Assembly (NCBI GenBank): GCA_964512955.1 | Contig: CAZEKX010000027.1 | Span: 1 to 24,996, forward strand | DNA: 24,996 bases | DNA from: HGM04593 sp964512955 | Lineage (GTDB): Bacteria; Bacteroidota; Bacteroidia; Bacteroidales; Bacteroidaceae | Direction: 5' to 3' | In this document: positions 1-8,077 of the stretch, in pieces | How positions within the stretch are numbered: position 1 is the first letter of the stretch | Layout: the number at the start of each line of letters is the position of its first letter | Made by a program: the position numbers and the translations under genes | The notes under the pieces: generated by a model | Told to the model about the DNA's origin: nothing | The model's input: the letters and a program-made list of their open reading frames with translations, nothing else | Database searches by the model: none

Positions 1-54
1 AAAGTCGTGAGCAAGGTGGGGATTTTGTTGCACTTCTATCTTGACAGTATAAAC
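1..54 (-). ncRNA. Possible tracrRNA anti-repeat, cut by the window edge
   Basis: Read on the minus strand, this stretch partly complements the CRISPR repeat in crRNA orientation. It carries TGTCAAGATA where a perfect anti-repeat would have TGTCAAAGATA, with GTTTATAC just before it. Further on, GCAACAAAATCCCCACC stands where GCAAATCACAAC is expected, with an inserted ACA and mismatches near the spacer side. A tracrRNA upstream of cas9 and pointing away from it is a common type II-C layout. The tail and terminator would lie off the left edge, and I see no good -33 box. It is one of four candidates in this locus, so confidence is low. Confidence 0.22.
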
Positions 55-64
55 TCATATATAC

Positions 65-81
65 TTTCACCAATTGTGAAA
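65..81. promoter_or_regulatory. Dyad upstream of cas9
   Basis: A perfect 6-bp inverted repeat, TTTCAC-CAATT-GTGAAA, lies between the possible anti-repeat and the cas9 promoter. It could be an operator for a regulator of cas9 or of a divergent transcript, or a small hairpin. Nothing in the window names a binding protein. Confidence 0.3.
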
Positions 82-96
82 AATATTAAAGTAAAC

Positions 97-129
97 TTTA
101 TATTTCTTGTTAGCATATTATTATATTTG
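97..129 (+). promoter_or_regulatory. Probable cas9-cas1-cas2 promoter
   Basis: TATATTTG at 122-129 matches the Bacteroidota -7 consensus TAnnTTTG exactly. TTTA at 97-100 is a near -33 box at 21 bp. Transcription would start near 135, leaving about 35 nt before the cas9 ATG at 170. No Shine-Dalgarno site is visible, which is usual in this phylum. Confidence 0.5.
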
Positions 130-169
130 CGGTAAGCCACAAACTAATAATAAAATAGCACTAGTATAT

Positions 170-3100
170 ATGAAAAAAGTTTTAGGACTCGACCTGGGAG
201 TCAGCAGCATAGGTTGGGCTTTAGTAAATGAAGCCGAAAACAACAACGAAAGTTCATCAATAATAAAACTTGGAGTAAGAGTAAACCCTCTTACAGTCGA
301 TGAGCAACAAGATTTCGAGAAAGGCAAAAGTATTACTACCAACGCCAACCGAACACTTAAAAGAAGTATGCGCCGTAACTTACAACGATATAAGTTGCGT
401 CGCGAAAACCTTATTGAATGTCTAAAACAATACAATATAATAACAAATGATTCCATATTATGCGAGAGTGGCAATAGAACAACATTTGAGACCTATCGCT
501 TACGTGCTAAGGCGGTAACCGAAGAGGTTACATTAGATGAATTTGCACGTATTTTGCTAATGATAAACAAGAAACGTGGTTATAAGAGTTCTCGAAAAGC
601 AAAATCGACAGATGAAGGATGTATTATAGATGGTATGAGTATAGCAAAAGAGTTGTACGACGAAGATATTACACCCGGAGAGTATGTTTACAGACGTATG
701 CAAAAAGGGAAACAGTATATACCCGATTTTTATCGTTCCGACCTCCAAAGTGAGTTTGACAGAATATACAACAAACAAAAAGAGTACTATCCCGAAATTC
801 TCACAAATGAATTTTATATTTCATTAAAAGGAAAAGGAAGTAAAGCGACATATGCAATTTTCAAGGAGAAGCATAATATAATAAGTATCGACAATAAAGG
901 GAAGGATAAAAAGTTACAGTCATATAGATGGAGACACGATGCCGTTGCTCAGCAAATGACAATGGATATTGTAGCATATATATTATGCGATTTAAACAAC
1001 CAAATTAATAATTCAAGTAATTATCTTGGAGCAATAGGAGACAGAAGCAAAGAGTTATATTTCAATAATATGACTGTTGGACAAATGCTCATGAAAAGAC
1101 TTGATGAAAACAGTAATGCAAGTCTTACAAATATTGTATATTATCGTCAAGACTACTTAGACGAATTTGAAAAAATTTGGGAAACACAAAAATTATATCA
1201 TAAAGAACTAACCGATGAACTAAAGAAAGAGATACGAGATATAATTATATTCTATCAGCGTAACCTAAAAAGCCAAAAAGGTTTGCTCAGTTTATGTGAG
1301 TTCGAACAAAAACAGATTGAGTTAGAAATTAACGGTGTCAAAAAGCATAAAACAATAGGAAGAAAGGTTTGTCCTAAATCGTCACCACTATTTCAAGAAT
1401 TCAAAATATGGCAAATATTAAACAATATTGTAGTTAGTAATACCATTACGGGCGAATATAAGGAGTTGGAATTGGAAGAGAAAGAACTACTGTTTGCTGA
1501 ACTAAATGTAAAAGAGAAATTAAGTAAACAAGAGGTTCTAAAACTCCTGTTTAAAAACTATAAAGATTTAGATCTTAATTACAAATCGCTTGAAGGCAAC
1601 AGAACATTAGCATCACTAATCTCTGTGTGCCAACAAATAATAACAGCAACCGGACATGACGATTGCGATTTAAGTAAATTAAAACAATCGGATATATATA
1701 GAAGAATAGAACAAATATTCGCAGTTCTGGGATACAAGACCGATTTCCTACATTTTAATTCCGGTTCAGAAAGGCTCGAAGATGAACCTATGTACCGTTT
1801 ATGGCATTTACTATATTCATATACAGGAGACAACTCTGCTACAGGTGAAGATAAATTATATAAAAAAATAAGCGAACTATTCAATATTGAAGAGGAATAC
1901 GCTCGTCTCTTTGCCAATATAAAATTGCAAGATGATTACAGCAGCCTTAGCAGTAAAGCAATAAGTAAGATACTGCCACACCTTAAGGAGGGTAACAAAT
2001 ACGACGTTGCTTGTAGTTATGCCGGGTACAACCACTCAAAGAACTCTTTAACGTGCCAACAATTAAAAGAAAAAGAGTATAAAGAGAGATTAGAAATATT
2101 ACCAAAGAACAGTTTACGTAATCCGGTAGTAGAAAAGATTCTGAACCAGATGATAAATGTTATCAATAGCATAATATTACAATATGGAAAACCCGATGAG
2201 ATACGTATAGAACTGGCACGAGAACTCAAGAGTAATGCTAAAGAACGTGAAGAGACTACGATAGCAATAAATAATGCCAACAAAGAGAATGAAACGATAC
2301 GTAAAGAATTACAAATAAATTTTGGCATTACTAAGCCTAGCCGTAACGACATTACACGATACAAACTCTACAAAGAGTTAGAGAGCAACGGGTATCATAC
2401 ATTATACTCCAACACATACATTCCCCAAGAAGAACTATTCAGTAAAAAGTTCGACATAGAGCATATAATACCACAATCGTGCCTATTCGATGATTCATAT
2501 TCAAATAAGACATTAGAGGCAAGAGATGTAAATATAAAGAAAGGTAACAAGACCGCATTAGACTTTATTTTAGATGAATACGACGAAGAGCATCTTCAAA
2601 AATACAAGAACACTATTGAATCTTTATATAAAGCAGGATACTTAAAAAAAACAAAGCGTGATAAACTACTAATGCACAATAAAGACATTCCACAAGACTT
2701 TATTGCTCGCGACCTACGTGATACACAATACATTGCTAAAAAAGCAAGAGAAATTCTTGAAAGTATTGTTCCGGTAGTTTTGCCAACAACCGGTAAAATT
2801 ACAGACCGTTTACGTGAGGACTGGCAACTCATAAACATCATGCAGGAACTTAACTGGGAGAAATATGCTCTTCAAGGACTCACCGAAACAAGAATGAACC
2901 GCGATGGACAAGAAATAAAGAAAATTACAGATTGGACAAAACGTAATGATCACCGCCACCATGCCATGGATGCACTTACCATTGCATTTACCAAACGTAG
3001 TATAATACAATATTTGAATAATTTGAATGCAAGAAGCGACAAAAGCGGCAGTATATACGGAATAGAACAAAAAGAATTGAATAGAGACCAACATGGAAAA

Positions 3101-4279
3101 TTAAGATTCAACTTGCCATTTGAAGGATTCCGAAACGAAGCCCGACAACATTTAGAAAACATTCTAATATCGATAAAATCAAAATCGAAGGTTGTTACAC
3201 GCAATTGCAACAAAACAAAACAGAAAGCGGGAGAATATAATAAAAAGATTCAACTTACACCACGCGGACAATTACATAATGAAACCATTTATGGCTGCAG
3301 TAAAAGATACAAGACATACTATGAAAAGGTTGGTACTTCATTCACTGCCGAGCATATATCCATGGTTGCCAACAGACAAGAACGTGAAGCATTACTATTA
3401 CGGTTGAACCAATATGGCGGTGATTCTAAAAAGGCATTTACAGGTAAGAATAGTTTAGAAAAGAATCCCATATATCTAAATGAGGAACAAACGAAGAGTA
3501 TACCATCAAAAGTTAAATTGGTAACCACAGAAAATATTTACACTATACGCAAAAGTGTCGATAAGGACCTGAACATAGAGAAGGTTGTAGATGCAAAAAT
3601 AAAGAAACTGTTGAAAGAGCGTTTAGAGGAGTATAATAATAATGCAAATTTAGCATTTTCTAACCTCGATGAAAACCCAATATGGTTGAACAAAGAGAAA
3701 GGTATATGCGTAAAAAGAGTAACCATAACCGGAATAAGTAATGCAATTGCATTACATGACAAAAGAGACCATTTTGGCAACTTGCTTTTTGATATAAAAG
3801 GTAAAAAACAGCCAACCGACTTTGTAAATACCGCTAATAATCACCATGTAGCAATATATATCGACGAAGGAGGTAATTACCAAGAGGATATAGTTTCGTT
3901 CTACGACGCAACGGCACGAGCCATGAACGAGCAACCTATTATAAACAAGGAATTCAACAGTGAGTTAGGGTGGAAATTCTGTTTTTCTATGAAACAAAAC
4001 GAATATTTTGTATTCCCAAATGAGGAAACCGGTTTTTACCCCGAAGATATAGACCTGCTTGACCCAAAAAATGCAAACCTTATAAGTCCCAATTTATACC
4101 GAGTACAAAAACTATCCTCTAAGGATTATTGGTTTAGACACCATTTAGAGACAACAGTTGAAGAGAAGAAAGAATTACAAGAAATAACTTGGAAACGTAT
4201 TACAGCATTAAAGAAATTAAAAGGTATTGTAAAGGTTCGTATAAACCATATTGGAGAAATTGTATATATAGGAGAATAA
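170..4279 (+). CDS. cas9: CRISPR-associated endonuclease Cas9, type II-C
   Basis: RNA-guided DNA nuclease of 1369 aa, within the large class of Bacteroidota Cas9 proteins. RuvC-I is at the N terminus (LGLDLGVSSIGWAL, Asp8). An Arg-rich bridge helix follows at about 55-85 (NRTLKRSMRRNLQRYKLRR). RuvC-II is IRIELARELK with Glu681. HNH is FDIEHIIPQ with Asp762, His765 and Asn788. RuvC-III is HRHHAMDA with His931 and Asp934. The PAM-interacting region should be roughly 1100-1369. All catalytic residues are present, so the nuclease looks intact. An in-frame ATG at 107 would add 21 unconserved residues upstream of the RuvC start and would sit upstream of the -7 box at 122-129, so 170 is chosen. The stop overlaps the cas1 start (TAATG). 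The absence of csn2 and cas4 makes the locus II-C. Confidence 0.98.
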   Translation: MKKVLGLDLGVSSIGWALVNEAENNNESSSIIKLGVRVNPLTVDEQQDFEKGKSITTNANRTLKRSMRRNLQRYKLRRENLIECLKQYNIITNDSILCESGNRTTFETYRLRAKAVTEEVTLDEFARILLMINKKRGYKSSRKAKSTDEGCIIDGMSIAKELYDEDITPGEYVYRRMQKGKQYIPDFYRSDLQSEFDRIYNKQKEYYPEILTNEFYISLKGKGSKATYAIFKEKHNIISIDNKGKDKKLQSYRWRHDAVAQQMTMDIVAYILCDLNNQINNSSNYLGAIGDRSKELYFNNMTVGQMLMKRLDENSNASLTNIVYYRQDYLDEFEKIWETQKLYHKELTDELKKEIRDIIIFYQRNLKSQKGLLSLCEFEQKQIELEINGVKKHKTIGRKVCPKSSPLFQEFKIWQILNNIVVSNTITGEYKELELEEKELLFAELNVKEKLSKQEVLKLLFKNYKDLDLNYKSLEGNRTLASLISVCQQIITATGHDDCDLSKLKQSDIYRRIEQIFAVLGYKTDFLHFNSGSERLEDEPMYRLWHLLYSYTGDNSATGEDKLYKKISELFNIEEEYARLFANIKLQDDYSSLSSKAISKILPHLKEGNKYDVACSYAGYNHSKNSLTCQQLKEKEYKERLEILPKNSLRNPVVEKILNQMINVINSIILQYGKPDEIRIELARELKSNAKEREETTIAINNANKENETIRKELQINFGITKPSRNDITRYKLYKELESNGYHTLYSNTYIPQEELFSKKFDIEHIIPQSCLFDDSYSNKTLEARDVNIKKGNKTALDFILDEYDEEHLQKYKNTIESLYKAGYLKKTKRDKLLMHNKDIPQDFIARDLRDTQYIAKKAREILESIVPVVLPTTGKITDRLREDWQLINIMQELNWEKYALQGLTETRMNRDGQEIKKITDWTKRNDHRHHAMDALTIAFTKRSIIQYLNNLNARSDKSGSIYGIEQKELNRDQHGKLRFNLPFEGFRNEARQHLENILISIKSKSKVVTRNCNKTKQKAGEYNKKIQLTPRGQLHNETIYGCSKRYKTYYEKVGTSFTAEHISMVANRQEREALLLRLNQYGGDSKKAFTGKNSLEKNPIYLNEEQTKSIPSKVKLVTTENIYTIRKSVDKDLNIEKVVDAKIKKLLKERLEEYNNNANLAFSNLDENPIWLNKEKGICVKRVTITGISNAIALHDKRDHFGNLLFDIKGKKQPTDFVNTANNHHVAIYIDEGGNYQEDIVSFYDATARAMNEQPIINKEFNSELGWKFCFSMKQNEYFVFPNEETGFYPEDIDLLDPKNANLISPNLYRVQKLSSKDYWFRHHLETTVEEKKELQEITWKRITALKKLKGIVKVRINHIGEIVYIGE

Positions 4280-5211
4280 TGATAAAAAAAACACTATATT
4301 TTGGGAATCCGGCATATTTATCGCTTAAAAACAATCAATTAGTTATAAAACTACCGGAAATAGAGAAAAACGAAACTCTACCAGAGTTTTTTAAGAGAGG
4401 GAATGAGATTACCAAGCCCATAGAAGATATTGGTGTAGTTGTTTTAGATAATAAGCAGATAACTATCACATCGGGATTATTAGAGGCACTACTTGAAAAC
4501 AACAGTGCAGTAATAACCTGTGATAGCCGTAGTATGCCTGTAGGTTTAATGTTACCCTTACATGGAAACACCACACAAAACGAACGTTTCAGACACCAAT
4601 TAGAGGCATCATTACCTTTACGCAAACAATTATGGCAACAAACCATACAACAAAAAATAGAAAACCAAGCAGCAATACTTAAGAGGTGTACAAAAGAAGA
4701 GACACGTTGCATGCAGGTTTGGGCAAAAGAGGTACGCAGTGGAGATATTGAGAACATGGAAGGACGTGCAGCCGCATACTATTGGAAAGGGATGTTCGGT
4801 AATATTCCCGACTTTAATCGAGACAGGAATGGCATACCTCCAAACAATCTGTTAAACTATGGCTATGCCATACTACGTGCCGTCATAGCCCGTTCACTGG
4901 TTGGTAGCGGGCTGTTACCCACCTTAGGAATACATCATCATAACAAATACAATGCATATTGCCTGGCAGATGATATAATGGAGCCATATCGTCCTTATGT
5001 CGATAAACTAGTTTTTGAGATAGTAAATAATTACGGAAATAATGTTGAGTTATGTAAGGAGATAAAAGCCCAACTACTCACAATACCAACATTAGATGTT
5101 TGTATTGGTGGAAAGCGTAGTCCTTTAATGATTGCAGCAACACAAACAACAGCATCGTTATATAAATGTTTCAGTGGAGAGTTACGACGTATAGCCTACC
5201 CCGAGATTTAA
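4279..5211 (+). CDS. cas1: CRISPR integrase Cas1 (type II)
   Basis: A 310-aa integrase that, with Cas2, inserts new spacers at the leader end of the array. It starts MIKKTLYFGNPAYLSLK, typical of type II Cas1. The metal site is visible as Glu161 (NMEGRAAAYYW), the His219-His221 cluster (GIHHHNKYN) and Asp231/Asp232 and Glu235 (LADDIMEPYRP). An in-frame ATG at 4189 lies inside cas9 and adds residues with no family likeness, so the start is the ATG overlapping the cas9 stop by one base. That overlap points to translational coupling. The gene appears intact. Confidence 0.97.
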   Translation: MIKKTLYFGNPAYLSLKNNQLVIKLPEIEKNETLPEFFKRGNEITKPIEDIGVVVLDNKQITITSGLLEALLENNSAVITCDSRSMPVGLMLPLHGNTTQNERFRHQLEASLPLRKQLWQQTIQQKIENQAAILKRCTKEETRCMQVWAKEVRSGDIENMEGRAAAYYWKGMFGNIPDFNRDRNGIPPNNLLNYGYAILRAVIARSLVGSGLLPTLGIHHHNKYNAYCLADDIMEPYRPYVDKLVFEIVNNYGNNVELCKEIKAQLLTIPTLDVCIGGKRSPLMIAATQTTASLYKCFSGELRRIAYPEI

Positions 5212-5543
5212 TGAATAGAATAAGTGCATATAGAGTTATGTGGGTATTAGTTCTTTTTGACCTACCGACTGAAACAAAAAAGGACCGTAAGGCTGCGGCT
5301 GAATTTCGCAAACTTTTGCAAAAGGACGGTTTCACAATGTTTCAGTTTTCAATATATGTGCGTCATTGTGCAAGTGCCGAAAATGCAGAAGTACATATAA
5401 AAAGAGTAAAGTCGTTCTTACCCGAATATGGGCATGTAGGCATAATTTGTATAACAGATAAGCAGTTTGGTGATATTGAGTTATTTTATGGCAAAAAGCC
5501 TAAACCTCCTATTGCTCATGGACAACAATTAGAACTATTCTAA
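5211..5543 (+). CDS. cas2: CRISPR-associated protein Cas2
   Basis: A 110-aa ferredoxin-like protein that bridges Cas1 dimers in the adaptation complex. The first strand WVLVLFDLP carries the family Asp (Asp17), followed by the KDRKAAAEFRKLLQKDGF helix and a C-terminal GDIELFYG-type strand. The start ATG at 5211 overlaps the cas1 stop (TAATG), repeating the cas9/cas1 arrangement, so all three genes form one coupled operon. An internal Met10 just before WVLVLFD is a possible alternative start. The stop codon abuts the terminator hairpin. Confidence 0.96.
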   Translation: MNRISAYRVMWVLVLFDLPTETKKDRKAAAEFRKLLQKDGFTMFQFSIYVRHCASAENAEVHIKRVKSFLPEYGHVGIICITDKQFGDIELFYGKKPKPPIAHGQQLELF

Positions 5544-5575
5544 AAAAATAAATCCCGCAAAGTTGCGGGATTTAT
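5542..5575 (-). terminator. Strong hairpin terminator at the cas2/array boundary, T-run on minus strand
   Basis: A 13-bp stem has arms 5548-5560 and 5563-5575 (core AAATCCCGCAA / TTGCGGGATTT). On the minus strand it is followed by seven T (plus-strand A-run 5542-5548). It would stop transcripts coming leftward out of the array and prevent antisense to cas2. On the plus strand the T-run is poor (TTTATCAATC), although the hairpin probably also marks the end of the cas operon. Confidence 0.75.
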
Positions 5576-5651
5576 CAATCGGAAAACAGTGATTTTTTAT
5601 TTTTTAAAGCACCTCTTATTTCTTTGAAAAACAGCCCAATACACATATTGA
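5576..5651. other. Leader-like AT-rich spacer between cas2 and the array
   Basis: No gene. This stretch lies next to cas2 and the unmutated end of the array, so it is the likely site of spacer insertion. It contains ATCGGAAAACA (5578-5588), close to the crRNA-sense 3' end of the repeat. GTGATTT (5589-5595) and TTTCTTTGA (5619-5627) also resemble parts of the crRNA-sense repeat in the right order but with about 10 extra bases between. A minus-strand RNA would therefore be weakly anti-repeat-like and would end at the 5542-5575 terminator. I treat it as leader with a weak tracrRNA possibility. Confidence 0.45.
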
Positions 5652-7387
5652 GTTGTTTCCGATATGTCAAAGATACAAATTTGAGAGCAAATCACAACAT
5701 AGCTCAACTTTCAAGATAGTTTAACAACGTTGTTTCCGATATGTCAAAGATACAAATTTGAGAGCAAATCACAACGTAACATCTACTTCATCGAAGTTTA
5801 CGCCGGTTGTTTCCGATATGTCAAAGATACAAATTTGAGAGCAAATCACAACATCAATATGTTTTTTTTGTATATCAAATAGTTGTTTCCGATATGTCAA
5901 AGATACAAATTTGAGAGCAAATCACAACTTTTTTTGCTAGATTCTTTTGAAAACCAATGTTGTTTCCGATATGTCAAAGATACAAATTTGAGAGCAAATC
6001 ACAACTGATTGCGAGAACTTGAAAGCAATAGACGAGTTGTTTCCGATATGTCAAAGATACAAATTTGAGAGCAAATCACAACTTGCTGAATGAAATAAAT
6101 TCGTTTCTACAGGTTGTTTCCGATATGTCAAAGATACAAATTTGAGAGCAAATCACAACAACTTTGCTGTTGCATCTTCAATTACAACTGTTGTTTCCGA
6201 TATGTCAAAGATACAAATTTGAGAGCAAATCACAACCCTAGCTCGCAAAGTCGCTGCAGAGGACGAGTTGTTTCCGATATGTCAAAGATACAAATTTGAG
6301 AGCAAATCACAACCTCGGTGATGTCGCTTGTGGAAACCATTATGTTGTTTCCGATATGTCAAAGATACAAATTTGAGAGCAAATCACAACCTATCCGAAT
6401 GGTGAGGATAAGAGAGTGTAGTTGTTTCCGATATGTCAAAGATACAAATTTGAGAGCAAATCACAACGAGTCCGGTGGATGGCGCAAATAGATGTTCGTT
6501 GTTTCCGATATGTCAAAGATACAAATTTGAGAGCAAATCACAACCCATTTATCCGCCTTTTTACATTAGAATTTGTTGTTTCCGATATGTCAAAGATACA
6601 AATTTGAGAGCAAATCACAACGAAAACATATCTACTGTGCCATTTAGTATGTTGTTTCCGATATGTCAAAGATACAAATTTGAGAGCAAATCACAACGCC
6701 CGCGCTCTTTCTTTTGCGCTCTGCAAGGTTGTTTCCGATATGTCAAAGATACAAATTTGAGAGCAAATCACAACTAGATAGACAATTAAAATATAGTAAA
6801 TAGTGTTGTTTCCGATATGTCAAAGATACAAATTTGAGAGCAAATCACAACTACCTTAATGTTCTTTTGCCATCGAATATTGTTGTTTCCGATATGTCAA
6901 AGATACAAATTTGAGAGCAAATCACAACGCCTTGTGCGAAATCTACACACTGCACCGGTTGTTTCCGATATGTCAAAGATACAAATTTGAGAGCAAATCA
7001 CAACGGTTCTGCTATGGCGCATGCCAGGAGGGCGGTTGTTTCCGATATGTCAAAGATACAAATTTGAGAGCAAATCACAACGTCGAGTTTATAAACATTG
7101 CCTTCAAACTCGTTGTTTCCGATATGTCAAAGATACAAATTTGAGAGCAAATCACAACCCGAACAAGCATTGTCGATAAATACAACCGTTGTTTCCGATA
7201 TGTCAAAGATACAAATTTGAGAGCAAATCACAACTACTAAAATTTTGTCGATATTTTTTTGTAGTTGTTTCCGATATGTCAAAGATACAAATTTGAGAGC
7301 AAATCACAACACAAACGAAGCGAACACACCGCCGGTGCGTGTTGTTTCCGATATGTCAAAGATACCAATTTGAGAGCAAATCACAAC
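5652..7387 (-). CRISPR. Type II-C CRISPR array, 23 repeats and 22 spacers
   Basis: The repeat is 47 nt. On the plus strand it begins GTTGTTTCCGATATGTC and ends AGAGCAAATCACAAC, with 5-base inverted ends (GTTGT/ACAAC). Repeats start at 5652, 5729, 5806, 5882, 5959, 6036, 6113, 6190, 6267, 6344, 6421, 6498, 6575, 6651, 6728, 6805, 6882, 6958, 7035, 7112, 7188, 7264 and 7341. Spacers are 30 nt, except five of 29 nt (the 3rd, 13th, 17th, 20th and 21st). All repeats look identical except the last, which has A to C at 7366. The strand given is inferred: the minus-strand reading starts GTTGTGATTTGC, as in II-C crRNAs. The mutated repeat at the far end puts the insertion end next to cas2. I could not identify spacer targets. 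Confidence 0.98.
5668..5698 (-). promoter_or_regulatory. Promoter-like element inside every repeat (first copy shown)
   Basis: On the minus strand the repeat holds GTTG, 19 bp, then TATCTTTG. The latter fits the TAnnTTTG -7 box exactly; the former is one base off the TTTG -33 box, at a permitted spacing. Transcription would begin about 6 nt downstream, near repeat position 37, and run through the tail of the repeat into the next spacer. The same pair occurs in all 23 repeats. The -7 box closely resembles boxes found here upstream of mutS2 and ndk (TATCTTCG). Confidence 0.4.
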
Positions 7388-7918
7388 CTGTTGCAACTTT
7401 ATGAGGAAAGCGAGTACTACACCGACAAGCCCTCAAACGGTCGCCTTACGGTTAGTTTTATCGCCGATGACAAAGATTTGACTGACAACATACGTGCAGC
7501 ACGCGCCATACTCGCCTCTTTCGAGGATGCAAAGGTGTTTATTCGCCCAGATTACCGCGAATGTGATATGCCCGGACACAAGAATCCGGAATACCGCATC
7601 AATGGACTTATTGCAGACCGTAAAGGTATCATAAGCAAAAATGGAGTAAAAAATGCTTTTAAGTCAGCCATTAAACAAGGTTGTGAATGCATTGTTCTTG
7701 ACCTTGATATGCATTTGGGAGACAAAAAAATCAATCTACTTAACATTGCTAATGATATTTATGGAAGGCACGCTGATTTTTCAACAGGGATAATCAAAAA
7801 ATGTTATATCGTTTACAAGGGTAAAGCAACAGTATTTACTGTTGATATTTTCAACATTGGCGAAAAGAACGATGTAAAAGATGCTCTTATTGAACTAATA
7901 ACGAAAATTGCGAAGTAG
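7388..7918 (+). pseudogene. Headless fragment of a phage or polymorphic-toxin nuclease domain
   Basis: An open frame of 176 codons begins directly at the end of the last repeat (LLQLYEESEYYTDKPS) with no proper start; the first ATG is at 7568 and would give 116 aa. The core NPEYRINGLIADRKG, then GVKNAFKSAIKQG and CIVLDLD, resembles the strand-helix-strand core of CdiA-type C-terminal tRNase or phage head-protein toxin domains. This assignment is from pattern memory, not a search. Reading upstream in frame only translates CRISPR repeats, so the 5' part of the gene is missing. No immunity gene follows. It is most likely a broken piece of mobile-element DNA caught beside the array. A small expressed protein from 7568, or from CTG/TTG at 7388-7393, is not excluded. 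Confidence 0.6.
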
Positions 7919-7935
7919 TAAACTACCTCGCAATT
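7906..7935. terminator. Hairpin overlapping the stop of the toxin remnant
   Basis: AATTGCGA (7906-7913) pairs with TCGCAATT (7928-7935). The inner GTAGT/ACTAC adds 5 bp after one mismatch, with an AA loop. The TAG stop at 7916-7918 lies in the stem. On the minus strand only a short TTTT follows, and on the plus strand there is none, so terminator strength is doubtful in either direction. Confidence 0.45.
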
Positions 7936-7936
7936 A

Positions 7937-7982
7937 CACAAAGTCCCAAGCTTGATCTCTCGCGCTACGCGGCGACTTTGTG
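7937..7982. other. Inverted repeat CACAAAGTC / GACTTTGTG
   Basis: Perfect 9-bp arms at 7937-7945 and 7974-7982 enclose 28 bases with a CG-rich core (CGCGCTACGCGGC). This is the most GC-rich spot in an AT-rich gap. It could be a second terminator-type hairpin of the foreign fragment or a recombination or attachment-type site. No function can be assigned. Confidence 0.35.
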
Positions 7983-7985
7983 ATG

Positions 7986-8015
7986 CAAATATAGATACTT
8001 TTTTTTATAAAACAA
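7986..8015 (-). promoter_or_regulatory. Minus-strand promoter pointing toward the array
   Basis: On the minus strand, TTG (8015-8013) is followed after 19 bp by TATATTTG (7993-7986), a perfect TAnnTTTG box. Transcription would start near 7980, run antisense to the toxin remnant and reach the array in crRNA orientation, unless stopped by the hairpin at 7906-7935. Confidence 0.4.
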
Positions 8016-8017
8016 TG

Positions 8018-8047
8018 GTTGTTTCCGATATGTCAAAGATACAAATT
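8018..8047 (+). repeat. Orphan 30-nt fragment of the CRISPR repeat
   Basis: Bases 8018-8047 equal the first 30 of the 47 repeat bases (GTTGTTTCCGATATGTC... to ACAAATT) with no mismatch. The match then stops abruptly. It lies 630 nt beyond the last full repeat, in the same orientation. It is either a relic of the trailer end of the array or the anti-repeat of a plus-strand tracrRNA. Confidence 0.95.
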
Positions 8048-8077
8048 GCCGTTTTCCACCAAATTTACATATAACGG

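Noticed and set aside
107..169. Upstream in-frame start giving a 1390-aa Cas9
   Set aside because: The added 21 residues precede the conserved RuvC-I start, and the codon lies upstream of the predicted -7 box at 122-129.
5576..5651. Leader stretch as the main tracrRNA (minus strand)
   Set aside because: Motifs resembling an anti-repeat occur in order, but with about 10 extra bases, poor pairing next to the spacer, and only about 15 nt between the anti-repeat and the terminator. It is kept only as a weak possibility in the leader entry.
6114..7144. Open frames across the CRISPR array (FRYVKDTNLRANHN-type peptides)
   Set aside because: They are translations of the 47-nt repeat in different frames with spacer-coded joins, with no family likeness.
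5699..7340. Self-targeting spacers against this window
   Set aside because: By eye I found no spacer matching another part of the window. A short-match search with mismatches was not possible, so this is only absence of an obvious hit.
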